NCBI RefSeq assembly: GCF_001939075.1
Contig: NZ_MPTA01000003.1
Coordinates: 124,001-188,000 of the forward strand
DNA from: Paenisporosarcina indica
GTDB lineage: Bacteria; Bacillota; Bacilli; Bacillales_A; Planococcaceae
Reading direction: 5' to 3'
Length of the DNA stretch: 64,000 nucleotides
Shown: one piece after another, positions 50,447 through 58,211 of the stretch
How positions within the stretch are numbered: position 1 is the first letter of the stretch
Layout of the letters: every line of letters starts with the position of its first letter
Notes under the pieces: model-generated
Databases searched by the model: none
Told to the model about the DNA's origin: nothing
Seen by the model: only the letters and a program-made list of their open reading frames with translations
Translations under genes and position numbers: made by a program

Positions 50447-50962
50447 TTATTGTATTTGTGCATTTATTTCTAGTTGAGCTTTTTTATCTTGTGATTCATG
50501 TAATTTAACCATCGCAAAACGGGCAATCGGTTGAATGACCAAACTTTCTGCAATAAGGACGATTACAAAGTTACGTGGCCAATTGTGTATCCAGTTGCTG
50601 AAGATTTCAGTATGAAAACCGTTTCCTACAATATCGCCGATAAGCGTCATTGCAGCTGACATTCCTAGTACAGTGAAAAGAATACGGAATAATATTTTGG
50701 CATTGAAGCTATCCGTTGGTTGTGTGAATTTTGCAGCTAAAGCTTCTGCAATGCGACCGAAAATAGCTGGTTCAATAATCATAACAATGACCCAGATAAT
50801 CGGCATCATCTTCAAGATGGTTAAAGCAACATCCCCATTAAATTCCCCGACAGCGAGAATAACACTGAATGTTGTCATGAATATAACCGTCAATGTAGAA
50901 ATAATGGTGCCGTACAAAAGGCCTTCCTTGCCGTTTCTTGGTAACCTTTTTTCAAATTGCAT
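50447..50962 (-). CDS. DUF2798 membrane protein
   Basis: This encodes 171 residues behind AAAGGAAG. Four membrane segments are visible as two similar pairs (about 16-36, 48-64, 88-108, 128-148), each beginning Gly-Leu-Leu-Tyr-Gly or similar, as in DUF2798 proteins that contain two copies of the motif. It lies downstream of a TetR gene on the same strand with a 54-bp gap, so it is probably the TetR target. The function is unknown. Confidence 0.82.
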   Translation of the reverse strand: MQFEKRLPRNGKEGLLYGTIISTLTVIFMTTFSVILAVGEFNGDVALTILKMMPIIWVIVMIIEPAIFGRIAEALAAKFTQPTDSFNAKILFRILFTVLGMSAAMTLIGDIVGNGFHTEIFSNWIHNWPRNFVIVLIAESLVIQPIARFAMVKLHESQDKKAQLEINAQIQ

Positions 50963-51016
50963 TTTTTTCTTCCTTTCAAAAAGCTTATTTTAGATTTAAT
51001 TTCTTGTTTAAAATTT

Positions 51017-51574
51017 TTACGGCATCAATACATTTGGCAATAGTTTGCTAATCGTTTTTAAAGGATCCGCTGATTTTTGCGTTAGACAAAGCAGCATCGC
51101 TCCTTCGATGGAAGCTGTCATGAATAATGAAACAGATGCAGCCGATTCAATAGAAAAGCCATCTTCTATTAGTTTGTTACGGTAAATGTCTTGGATTTTT
51201 TCATAAAGTGCTCCACACGCATTTCTAACGGGTTCACTTAACGATGCCATTTCGCTCACGATGCTGCTGAACGTATAGCCTGCAATCGTCCCTTCTGTTT
51301 CCAAGATCATAATTAACTTTTCAATTGTTGCATGCATTGCTTCTAGTGTTGACGAATGTTGCCGGAAAATCGACTCGATATCCGTTGTAATCGCTTCATT
51401 CAAAGATTGCAGACAAGCAATCAATAGTTCTTCTTTGCCGTTTGGAAAATGGTGATAGAGGGCACCTTTTGTAATATTACAAGCTTTTAATATTTCATTT
51501 AGTCCTGCCCCTTTATATCCTTTTTGCTGGAAAAGCTTTGTTGCTATGTCGACCATTAGAGATTTTGTATCCAT
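51017..51574 (-). CDS. TetR/AcrR-family regulator (LmrA/YxaF-like)
   Basis: This encodes 185 residues behind GGGAGG. The N-terminal helix-turn-helix reads Leu-Phe-Gln-Gln-Lys-Gly-Tyr-Lys-Gly-Ala-Gly-Leu-Asn-Glu-Ile-Leu, then Asn-Ile-Thr-Lys-Gly-Ala-Leu-Tyr-His-His-Phe-Pro-Asn-Gly-Lys-Glu (about 33-48), typical of the LmrA/YxaF group. The C-terminal helices form the ligand pocket. It probably represses itself and the DUF2798 gene through the operator at 51597. Confidence 0.88.
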   Translation of the reverse strand: MDTKSLMVDIATKLFQQKGYKGAGLNEILKACNITKGALYHHFPNGKEELLIACLQSLNEAITTDIESIFRQHSSTLEAMHATIEKLIMILETEGTIAGYTFSSIVSEMASLSEPVRNACGALYEKIQDIYRNKLIEDGFSIESAASVSLFMTASIEGAMLLCLTQKSADPLKTISKLLPNVLMP

Positions 51575-51596
51575 TTTTCATTATTCCTCCCAGCAT

Positions 51597-51612
51597 ACCA
51601 ACCGGTCTGTTT
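51597..51612. promoter_or_regulatory. Putative operator of the TetR regulator
   Basis: ACCAACCGGTCTGTTT is an imperfect palindrome centred on ACCGGT, just upstream of the tetR start. The B. subtilis LmrA/YxaF operators contain AGACCGGTCT, so the match is suggestive. Confidence 0.5.
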
Positions 51613-52117
51613 TTCACTATAACAAAATTCGCACCAATGATGTAAGTGTTTTTTATTTTCTTGCTGAAAACGAGTTCACATTTTAGACACACTTCAGAGT
51701 GGACTTGTTTCTGGGAAAATAAATGGAGTCCAGAGATAGACCCACTGGACTCTGTTTTCTATATTATGTTAATTGATCAGTTGGTCTAATGAGGATTTCA
51801 TTCTCGTCCACATGTTGTGGCTAATTTGCAGCATAAACAGTGGCATTTCGAATATCCCGGATACCGTTCCCCTCAATCAATATCTTGATGCTTTAATGAA
51901 TAAACTATCAGTTCTCTACTTAATAGCAGTAATAACTGGTACGAAATAAAGAAAGAATAGAGATTGAACTTCAGTATAACTATATATAGAGAGAAGAAAC
52001 TCAATCAATTTATAAAATTTGACAGCAACTTTGAAGATTATTATAGGGCAGGATTATTTTAAGCCAAAGCAATATCTTTGACTTGATTACAATACAGGAA
52101 TAGAATAATCATATAGA
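51613..52117. other. Intergenic region with one orphan hairpin
   Basis: No gene is supported. GAGTCCAG...CTGGACTC followed by TGTTTTC (51726-51759) looks like a plus-strand terminator without a gene. The rest is AT-rich. Confidence 0.5.
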
Positions 52118-52135
52118 TATCTTTAATTAAAGATA
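52118..52135. promoter_or_regulatory. Perfect palindrome TATCT-N8-AGATA (MhqR-like operator), site 1
   Basis: TATCTTTAATTAAAGATA is an 18-bp perfect palindrome 67 bp before the SDR start. It has the same outer arms and spacing as the sites at 57334 and 59751 and as the B. subtilis MhqR box (TATCT...AGATA). A half-site GAGATATCT follows at about 52145. Confidence 0.6.
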
Positions 52136-52202
52136 AATGAATTCGAGATATCTGCATGGCTTTTTAACAGTATTTGAAACCATCCAATAGGAGGAGAGTA
52201 AA

Positions 52203-52973
52203 ATGAGTTTTTCAAGCAAAGTAGTAATTGTTACAGGTGCAGCAGGTGGAATTGGGAAAGAAGTTGTACGCAAATTAGCAAGTGCACAAGCAAAAGTCGT
52301 GCTAGTCGATTTAAACGAAGATGCTATTAAAGCTGTTCAAACAGAACTTCAATTAACGGACGAAAATAGCTTAATCGTAAAAGCAGACGTTTCAAATGAA
52401 GAAAACGTGAAAAACTATGTAGACCAAACATTAGCTAAATTCGGTCGTATTGATGGTTTTGTCAACAATGCAGGTGTTGAAGGACCAGCGAAAAATCTTG
52501 AAGAAATCACAGAAAAAGAGTTTGACTTTGTTTACGGTATCAACGTAAAAGGCGTATTCTTTGGCTTAAAATATGTATTACCAGTTATGAAGGAACAAAA
52601 ATCAGGATCTGTTGTTAATACATCGTCAGTTGCTGGTTTAATCGGTTCGCCGAATATGATGCTTTACAATTCATCGAAACATGCGGTTATGGGGATTAAT
52701 AAAGTTGCAGCACTTGAAGTAGCACCATTTAATGTACGTGTTAATACAGTCAACCCAGGCGTTATTAATACTCAAATGATGCGTAATATAGAGGCTAAAG
52801 TTGCACCCGGAGCTGCTGAAGCAGCACAATCAGCGTATAACGATGCTGTACCAATGAAACGTTATGGAGAACCTGAAGAAGTAGCGAATGTAATTGCATT
52901 CTTACTATCTGACGAAGCGTCATACGTCAGCTCATCATCATTCACGATTGATGGGGCATTATATAACGTATAA
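52203..52973 (+). CDS. Short-chain dehydrogenase/reductase
   Basis: This encodes 256 residues behind AGGAGGAG. The cofactor motif Gly-Ala-Ala-Gly-Gly-Ile-Gly is at about 12-18, Asp in Val-Asp-Leu-Asn at about 36-39 (NAD preference), Asn-Asn-Ala-Gly-Val-Glu-Gly-Pro at about 89-96, and catalytic Ser in Asn-Thr-Ser-Ser-Val-Ala-Gly with Tyr in Met-Leu-Tyr-Asn-Ser-Ser-Lys. This fits the classical SDRs often annotated glucose or cyclohexanol dehydrogenase. It is a single gene under an MhqR-like operator, so an aromatic or quinone-related substrate is possible. Confidence 0.87.
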   Translation: MSFSSKVVIVTGAAGGIGKEVVRKLASAQAKVVLVDLNEDAIKAVQTELQLTDENSLIVKADVSNEENVKNYVDQTLAKFGRIDGFVNNAGVEGPAKNLEEITEKEFDFVYGINVKGVFFGLKYVLPVMKEQKSGSVVNTSSVAGLIGSPNMMLYNSSKHAVMGINKVAALEVAPFNVRVNTVNPGVINTQMMRNIEAKVAPGAAEAAQSAYNDAVPMKRYGEPEEVANVIAFLLSDEASYVSSSSFTIDGALYNV

Positions 52974-53020
52974 GTATAAACTAATTAGTTAAGTGTATAT
53001 GTGAACATGAAAATGTTTCA

Positions 53021-53068
53021 GACTATAAACAAAGTTGGATAATACTGACTTTGTTTATAGTCTTTTTG
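53021..53068 (+). terminator. Terminator of the SDR gene at 52203
   Basis: GACTATAAACAAAGT and ACTTTGTTTATAGTC form a 15-bp perfect stem followed by TTTTTG. Confidence 0.94.
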
Positions 53069-53114
53069 TTTATAATACATACTCTCTAACCTTTATTTAT
53101 TTGGTGTAGCTTCT

Positions 53115-53215
53115 AGTCTACAAGGGTCGGTGGTACCCGGTGTACCATGGGAAATCGGCATTGGATGGTAAAAATCCTCATACCATCCAGAAACTTCATT
53201 ATAGACTTTCACGAT
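53115..53215 (+). pseudogene. LysR-type regulator C-terminal remnant
   Basis: The plus strand translates as Gly-Ser-Val-Val-Pro-Gly-Val-Pro-Trp-Glu-Ile-Gly-Ile-Gly-Trp, then TAA at 53168. The intact LysR protein at 46383 ends with Glu-Val-Val-Pro-Leu-Glu-Ala-Pro-Glu-Val-Phe-Trp-Glu-Ile-Gly-Ile-Gly-Trp, and the DNA also matches (GGGAAAT-GGCAT-GGATGG). The remainder of that gene is gone. Confidence 0.7.
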
Positions 53216-53276
53216 ACTATGAGCGCTTCATTATTTAAAATTCCACTCTCGACTAAAAAGATTAAATTGAAAATAT

Positions 53277-53314
53277 AAAAAAGCTAACCGGATTGGTTAC
53301 CGATCAGCTTAGCT
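53277..53314 (-). terminator. Terminator of the dioxygenase transcript ending at 53410
   Basis: On the minus strand AGCTAAGCTGATCGG pairs with CCGGTTAGCT, followed by TTTTTTATA. Confidence 0.8.
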
Positions 53315-53409
53315 ACTTGATAGTATTTAACGTTTCAATGTAGGGTTATCTAAATACTAATTTCGATAACTGACCATTTAATAAGAACTTGAGTACAAAA
53401 TACATTTCA

Positions 53410-53532
53410 TCAATTGAATACACGATGATCGAGTGCATATATTTGACTGCCCACAATGGCTAAGAATGCTGCCATTGCCATTAAAGCTAAATCAGATTCG
53501 AAGCCATTTCCCCCAGCCTCTTTCTTAGTCAA
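53410..53532 (-). pseudogene. DoxX-like C-terminal fragment behind a dioxygenase gene
   Basis: A 40-codon frame overlaps the stop of the dioxygenase gene (TTG within CTTGACTAA) and ends in TGA at 53410. It reads Asp-Leu-Ala-Leu-Met-Ala-Met-Ala-Ala-Phe-Leu-Ala-Ile-Val-Gly-Ser-Gln-Ile-Tyr-Ala then Leu-Asp-His-Arg-Val-Phe. One membrane helix followed by Tyr-Ala-Leu-Asp is how many DoxX-family proteins end. DoxX genes accompany ring-cleaving dioxygenases (for example catDE). It could also be a complete small membrane protein; the family link is an inference. Confidence 0.4.
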
Positions 53533-54463
53533 GTGGACGAACTTGAATGGGAATAAGCGAGTCAACTAATTGCTCTCTCTGTTGTTCGTATTGTGCAGGT
53601 AACATCAACTGAGTACCCATGGTTTCAAGTGACTCATCATGTGCAAATCCTGGTGGGTCTGTTGCGATTTCAAATAGAATTTTGCCTGATTCACGGAAGT
53701 ACAATGCGTTGAAATAGTTACGGTCCTTCACTTCCGTTACATGTTGACCGTGATTCATTGCATATTCTTGCCACTCCAGGTGGTCTGCATCATCATTTGC
53801 ACGCCATGCAATATGGTGAACGGTTCCAACACCCATCGAGCCAAGTTCTCCAGTAATCATTTTTAAATCTATAATATTGCCTATATTAGCTGAAGCTTTA
53901 AATCTTGTATAATCACCATCAGTTCCAACCAGTTCAAGCCCCATTACATCAGTTAATGTTTTAGCAGTTTCTTCTGGTCTACTTGAGTAAAGTGTTGCCC
54001 CACCAAAACCTTTAACAGCGACTTCTGGTTTTATTCCGCCAAATGTCCAATCGTTTTGTTCTCCAGCTTCGCGTTCTACAATTTCAAGATGTAAGCCATG
54101 TGGATCGTCAAATTGAATTACTTGTTCTCCAAAACGCTCTGCTTTTGTAAATGGAACCGCAAATGTTGCAAGACGATTGACCCAAAAACTAAATGCTCCC
54201 GTTGGCACTACATACGTTGTAACTCCGACTTGACCGTCCCCAATTTTTCCTTGATAAGCATTTGCCCAAGGAAAAAAGGTAATTATTGTACCTGGTTTCC
54301 CTCCACCATCTCCAAAGTATAGATGGTATGTGCCAGGATCATCGAAGTTCACTGTTTGTTTGACTAAACGTAAACCTAATACACCTGCATAAAAATCAAT
54401 ATTTTCCTGTGGATGACCCACTATTGCTGATATGTGATGAATACCCGCAGTTTGTTTTTTCAC
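53525..54463 (-). CDS. Ring-cleaving dioxygenase, MhqO-type VOC family (paralogue 1)
   Basis: This encodes 312 residues from a GTG behind GAAGGAGG. It has two paired VOC modules with the metal ligands: His in Gly-Ile-His-His-Ile-Ser (about 9), His in Gly-Thr-Val-His-His-Ile-Ala (about 216), and Glu in Ile-Leu-Phe-Glu-Ile-Ala-Thr-Asp (about 265). The closing Pro-Pro-Gly-Phe motif is typical of MhqA/MhqE/MhqO enzymes, which open (hydro)quinone or catechol rings. It follows paralogue 2 by 124 bp on the same strand and has no terminator before it. Confidence 0.88.
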   Translation of the reverse strand: MKKQTAGIHHISAIVGHPQENIDFYAGVLGLRLVKQTVNFDDPGTYHLYFGDGGGKPGTIITFFPWANAYQGKIGDGQVGVTTYVVPTGAFSFWVNRLATFAVPFTKAERFGEQVIQFDDPHGLHLEIVEREAGEQNDWTFGGIKPEVAVKGFGGATLYSSRPEETAKTLTDVMGLELVGTDGDYTRFKASANIGNIIDLKMITGELGSMGVGTVHHIAWRANDDADHLEWQEYAMNHGQHVTEVKDRNYFNALYFRESGKILFEIATDPPGFAHDESLETMGTQLMLPAQYEQQREQLVDSLIPIQVRPLD

Positions 54464-54587
54464 TATTATTTCCTCCTTCGTAAGATGAATTTCATAAATT
54501 CATTGACTGGCATACGTTAACCACGTAAACATCTACTACTTTCTCTTTCTTTCCTATTGTTATCACTAATTCAACTTCTTCTTACCT

Positions 54588-55529
54588 TTACTCAATCGGT
54601 TCTAATTTCGCCTCGATTTCCGCTCGCTTGCCTTCTAAAAATGGTGGTAAGTCTAGCTCTTTACCCAGGGATTCGATGGACGAATCTACCGTAAAGCCTG
54701 GACCTTCTGTTGCTAACTCAAATAATATGCCGTTTTCTTCCCTAAAATATAAACTCTCGAAATAGTAGCGGTCTGTTATTTTCATTACCTTAAAACCAAA
54801 ATCTTGAATACGTTGTTTCCATGCTCGCAGCTCCTCGCCGTCTTTTACACGAATCGCTACGTGATGCACACTGCCTTTTCCGGGTTTTTCATTTGGGCCT
54901 TCTTGCTCGACTATCAGAATTTCACCAAAAGCTTGTCCTTTTACAGATTGGTAGAGTGCCTCGTTCTCTGTGCGCGAAGCAAGTTCATAGCCAAACAAGT
55001 TTTCTAATGTGATAGCTAAGCTATCCAGTGATTGCACGGTCATTTCCACAGCACCCATTCCAAGAATATGATGTTCTTCTAAGACGATAGAATCGTCCCA
55101 AGACTGCCAATATGCTGGTACTTCTTCCCCGTTATTATTTAGAAGGACAAGGCGTAGTCCCTCACAATCTTCAAAATGAAGTGCTTCACGCCCGGCATAC
55201 ATGGTGAGCTCACCATGGGTCACGTCGAGTATCTCAAATCTTTTCTTCCAGTATAGTAAACTGTCATAAGACGGGACGAGTAGACCAATTCGTGTAATGG
55301 CATTCGTTCCACGCGTTGTTCTACCTGCCATCGGAATTTCAAAGAAGGACAGCTCTGTTCCAGCACTACCAGTTAAATCTCCATAGAACAGATGGTACAT
55401 TGTCGGATCATCTTGATTTACCGTTTTCTTCACTCTGCGAAGACCAAGCACTTTTTGATAAAATTGATTATTTTGATGTCCTTTTTTAGTAATCATTGAA
55501 ATATGATGATGTCCTGCTATTTTGTTCAA
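54588..55529 (-). CDS. Ring-cleaving dioxygenase, MhqO-type VOC family (paralogue 2)
   Basis: This encodes 313 residues from a TTG behind AAGGAAGG. The ligand motifs are Gly-His-His-His-Ile-Ser (about 6-11), Ser-Val-His-His-Val-Ala-Ile (about 219) and Ile-Leu-Phe-Glu-Leu-Ala-Thr-Glu-Gly-Pro-Gly-Phe (about 267). It is about as long as paralogues 1 and 3 but clearly different in sequence, so the copies are not a recent duplication. It begins a transcript after the terminator at 55624 and probably continues into paralogue 1. Confidence 0.88.
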   Translation of the reverse strand: MNKIAGHHHISMITKKGHQNNQFYQKVLGLRRVKKTVNQDDPTMYHLFYGDLTGSAGTELSFFEIPMAGRTTRGTNAITRIGLLVPSYDSLLYWKKRFEILDVTHGELTMYAGREALHFEDCEGLRLVLLNNNGEEVPAYWQSWDDSIVLEEHHILGMGAVEMTVQSLDSLAITLENLFGYELASRTENEALYQSVKGQAFGEILIVEQEGPNEKPGKGSVHHVAIRVKDGEELRAWKQRIQDFGFKVMKITDRYYFESLYFREENGILFELATEGPGFTVDSSIESLGKELDLPPFLEGKRAEIEAKLEPIE

Positions 55530-55623
55530 TCTAATCCTTCCTTTCTATCCGAATTTTTTTATATAAATTCTGAGCAAAACCTTCAATCTACTTGATAGCG
55601 TTTTAATCAAAATTTATTTATTT

Positions 55624-55667
55624 AAAAAACCAAAATGTGCATGTTCTCATACACATTTTGGTTTTTT
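55624..55667 (-). terminator. Terminator between the FMN reductase gene and dioxygenase 2
   Basis: AAAAAACCAAAATGTG and CACATTTTGGTTTTTT form a 16-bp stem with a 12-base loop and T tracts on both strands. It separates the upstream dioxygenase 3/FMN reductase transcript from dioxygenases 2 and 1. Confidence 0.93.
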
Positions 55668-55691
55668 AAAATAAATTCACATACTACAATA

Positions 55692-56297
55692 TTATTTACG
55701 TACTGTATTTAATGCAGTTGTCCAAGGGATAACTTGGTCTAACATTTGGTTTACTGAATCTGCTTGTACAGCAGCTGGTTTGAAGTCTGTACCATTTTCG
55801 AAGTCTGTAAATAATGATAATGCGGGATGTACACGAACATGCGCTACAAGTAATTCACTTAAAATGCCACGTAAATGTTCTGTTGCACGAGCTCCTCCTA
55901 CTGAACCGTATGATACGATACCAGCAGCTTTGTTGTTCCACTCATCACGTAAGTAATCTAAAGCATTTTTTAGTGCGCCTGTAATGGAGTGATTGTATTC
56001 TTGAACGATGAATACGAATCCGTCTTGTTTTGCGATGATTTCTGACCATGCTGCTGCACCTGATGCGTCGCCGCCAGCTTCACCTAACAGTGGTAATTTG
56101 TATTCAGCGATATCGATAATCGTGTAGTTTGCATCCCCACGTTTATCTGCTAATTCTTTTACCCATGCCCCTACTTGTGGACTTACGCGTCCTTCACGTG
56201 TTGATCCTAAAATAATACCAATATTTGATTTTGTCATTGTTATTTCCTCCTCTTGTTGTTGTTGTTGTTTTCCAAATAATTTATTTAAAAATCCCAT
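55692..56297 (-). CDS. NADPH-dependent FMN reductase (azoreductase/quinone reductase-like)
   Basis: This encodes 201 residues from ATG 56297 behind AAGGAGGTG, or 181 residues from an internal ATG behind GAGGAGG. The extra N-terminus contains Lys-Leu-Phe-Gly-Lys and a run of five Gln (CAA repeats). The flavodoxin-like core has the FMN-binding Gly-Ser-Thr-Arg-Glu-Gly-Arg near the start (about 31-37), Glu-Tyr-Asn-His-Ser-Ile-Thr-Gly-Ala-Leu-Lys-Asn-Ala-Leu-Asp and Ser-Tyr-Gly-Ser-Val-Gly-Gly. Such enzymes reduce quinones, azo dyes or free FMN. It follows dioxygenase 3 by 18 bp in one operon, fitting quinone detoxification. Confidence 0.88.
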   Translation of the reverse strand: MGFLNKLFGKQQQQQEEEITMTKSNIGIILGSTREGRVSPQVGAWVKELADKRGDANYTIIDIAEYKLPLLGEAGGDASGAAAWSEIIAKQDGFVFIVQEYNHSITGALKNALDYLRDEWNNKAAGIVSYGSVGGARATEHLRGILSELLVAHVRVHPALSLFTDFENGTDFKPAAVQADSVNQMLDQVIPWTTALNTVRK

Positions 56298-56315
56298 TTT
56301 TCCTATTTCACCTCC

Positions 56316-57299
56316 TTACAGGTACTCTTTTTCGAGTTTCAATGTGCTTCGTACTGTGTTAATCGGTCGCACCGACGCCTCAATTTGTTCGCGTTTTCCT
56401 TCCAAGAAAGGAGGTAACGACAAGATTTCCCCTACTGTTTCATAAGGTTCGTCTCCCATAAAGCCAGGACCATCTGTAGCCCATTCAAAAAGGATGCCAG
56501 GTGCTACCCGTGCATATAAAGATTCAAAGAAGAAGCGATCAACATACCCTGAAGTACCGAAACCAGCTCCTTGCATGTGTTCAATCCATTCATATAATAC
56601 TTTTGTATCTTCCACACGAAATGCTGCGTGATGAACTGTACCGTAGCCTTGTCGACCGGCTGGTAAAATCGTATTGTGCTCCACAATTACTTGAGCGCCG
56701 TTTCCGCCTTCGCCGACTTCGAATAAGTGCAGTGAATCCTCTTTTGCGATTTCGCGCATTAACATTACTTTTTCCAATACTTCTTTAAAATAATCAAATT
56801 GTGAGATACGAACATAAATAGGCCCTAAACCTGTAATCGCAAATTCAAGTGGTACTGGACCACTTTGCCAAGGTGTCCCAGATGCAACACCTTTATTAAA
56901 TTCATCTGAGACCAACATATATTGTTGATCATCAAAGTCAACGAATGAAATTGTTTTCTTACCAAATACTTCTTTAATACCCGAATTTTTCACTTTGTAC
57001 TTATCAAAGCGTTTCACCCAATAATCAAGTGCAACGTCTGATGGCACACGGAAACCAGTTTTATAAATCTCATTCGTTCCATGTGTTCCTTTTGGAATAC
57101 CTGGGAAATCAAAGAATGTCATATCGGTACCTGCAGAACCTTTATCGTCTGCGAAGAATAAGTGATACGTTTGAATATCATCTTGGTTGACTGTTTTCTT
57201 AACTAATCGCATTCCTAATACGTATGTGAAAAACTCGTAGTTTTTTTCTGCACTACTTGTAATAGCTGTTACATGGTGAATTCCTTTTAAATGATTCAT
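56316..57299 (-). CDS. Ring-cleaving dioxygenase, MhqO-type VOC family (paralogue 3)
   Basis: This encodes 327 residues behind CAGGAGG. The ligand motifs are Gly-Ile-His-His-Val-Thr (about 6-11), Gly-Thr-Val-His-His-Ala-Ala (about 221) and Ile-Leu-Phe-Glu-Trp-Ala-Thr-Asp-Gly-Pro-Gly-Phe (about 269). The C-terminus is about 15 residues longer than in paralogues 1 and 2. It is the first gene after the MhqR-like operator at 57334 and is co-transcribed with the FMN reductase. In B. subtilis such genes are induced by catechol and methylhydroquinone. Confidence 0.9.
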   Translation of the reverse strand: MNHLKGIHHVTAITSSAEKNYEFFTYVLGMRLVKKTVNQDDIQTYHLFFADDKGSAGTDMTFFDFPGIPKGTHGTNEIYKTGFRVPSDVALDYWVKRFDKYKVKNSGIKEVFGKKTISFVDFDDQQYMLVSDEFNKGVASGTPWQSGPVPLEFAITGLGPIYVRISQFDYFKEVLEKVMLMREIAKEDSLHLFEVGEGGNGAQVIVEHNTILPAGRQGYGTVHHAAFRVEDTKVLYEWIEHMQGAGFGTSGYVDRFFFESLYARVAPGILFEWATDGPGFMGDEPYETVGEILSLPPFLEGKREQIEASVRPINTVRSTLKLEKEYL

Positions 57300-57333
57300 A
57301 ATGATTCCTCCTGTATTTTATATTGAATTAATA

Positions 57334-57351
57334 TATCTCCGAATCAAGATA
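57334..57351. promoter_or_regulatory. MhqR-like operator TATCT-N8-AGATA, site 2
   Basis: TATCTCCGAATCAAGATA lies 35 bp before the start codon of dioxygenase 3. The arms and the inner CTC...GAATC...AAG resemble the B. subtilis MhqR box and the site at 59751. No MarR-type regulator gene is in the window. Confidence 0.7.
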
Positions 57352-57393
57352 TTAAAATAAAAAAATTTATGATTACTTTGAGGGTTGTCTATT

Positions 57394-57540
57394 TTATTTA
57401 TCTGGTTCGATAACTTCAACATTATCCTCATGTCCTAACAGTTCAAAAATTCTTCGATCTTCATTAGAAGCTCCATCTTTTCTAATCACTTATTGAATCG
57501 ATTGGGAGGCACAAAATATAACTGCAACACCATTCAGCAT
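57394..57540 (-). pseudogene. Small gene remnant with an in-frame stop
   Basis: A minus-strand frame opens with ATG at 57540 and reads Leu-Asn-Gly-Val-Ala-Val-Ile-Phe-Cys-Ala-Ser, meets TAA at 57490-57492, then continues Lys-Asp-Gly-Ala-Ser-Asn-Glu-Asp-Arg-Arg and Glu-Leu-Leu-Gly-His-Glu-Asp-Asn-Val-Glu-Val to TAA at 57394. The coherent protein-like tail suggests a broken gene. I do not recognise the family. Confidence 0.45.
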
Positions 57541-58211
57541 ATTGCAACTTGTTCCGATCGTATCTCTCATCCAAATTACCTTTAATTAAAACATCTTTAA
57601 TTCAAAGTAAATTTAACATGAATGCATTTCATTTGTCAACATTTGATGAAAAATATTTAATCGATGGCATTACTAGAACTTGTGAGACATCTGTTTATCA
57701 AGTGCATGGTATTGAGAGTACAAAGAACCAACTCGTCTTTATCAGCAAGAAGCTAATCTTTTATTTCTTATGAATAGTTCACAATAAAGTGCTAGAAACA
57801 CTTATCGGAAAGAGGATTCCATCTTTTGGACCCATTGATGCACGGTGACGGGCACCTAGTTACTTCCCACTTTTTAGTGGTGATAAATCAAAAGGGTTTT
57901 GAGACTTTGTAAAGATATCTCATTTCAATATTTTATATACAGGTCCTGTGTATCTCTTTAACTTACCCGAAACTTAGTCAAACATACTTACCTTAAAAGG
58001 ATACTTTAATATAAAGAAATTCTTAAAAGAAACAATTTTAACTATTTAAAATGTGATTTTCTTCATCGATTAATGTTTTTTTATCTTTAGGACCGCTTAA
58101 AGTTTTGCTTGCTATTGGACCTTAAATTTTAGAATTATTTAATACAATGCTAGTGGAATAAGGTGTAAAATGGAAACAAACGTGAATAGCCTTATTAAAG
58201 GGGGATTCCAT
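57541..58211. other. AT-rich region without a supported gene
   Basis: A plus-strand ORF at 57549-57773 lacks a ribosome site. Nothing else is recognisable until the ribosome site of the membrane protein gene at 58212. Confidence 0.5.

Noticed and set aside
57549-57773. 74-codon plus-strand ORF
   Set aside because: It has no ribosome site and no recognisable motif.
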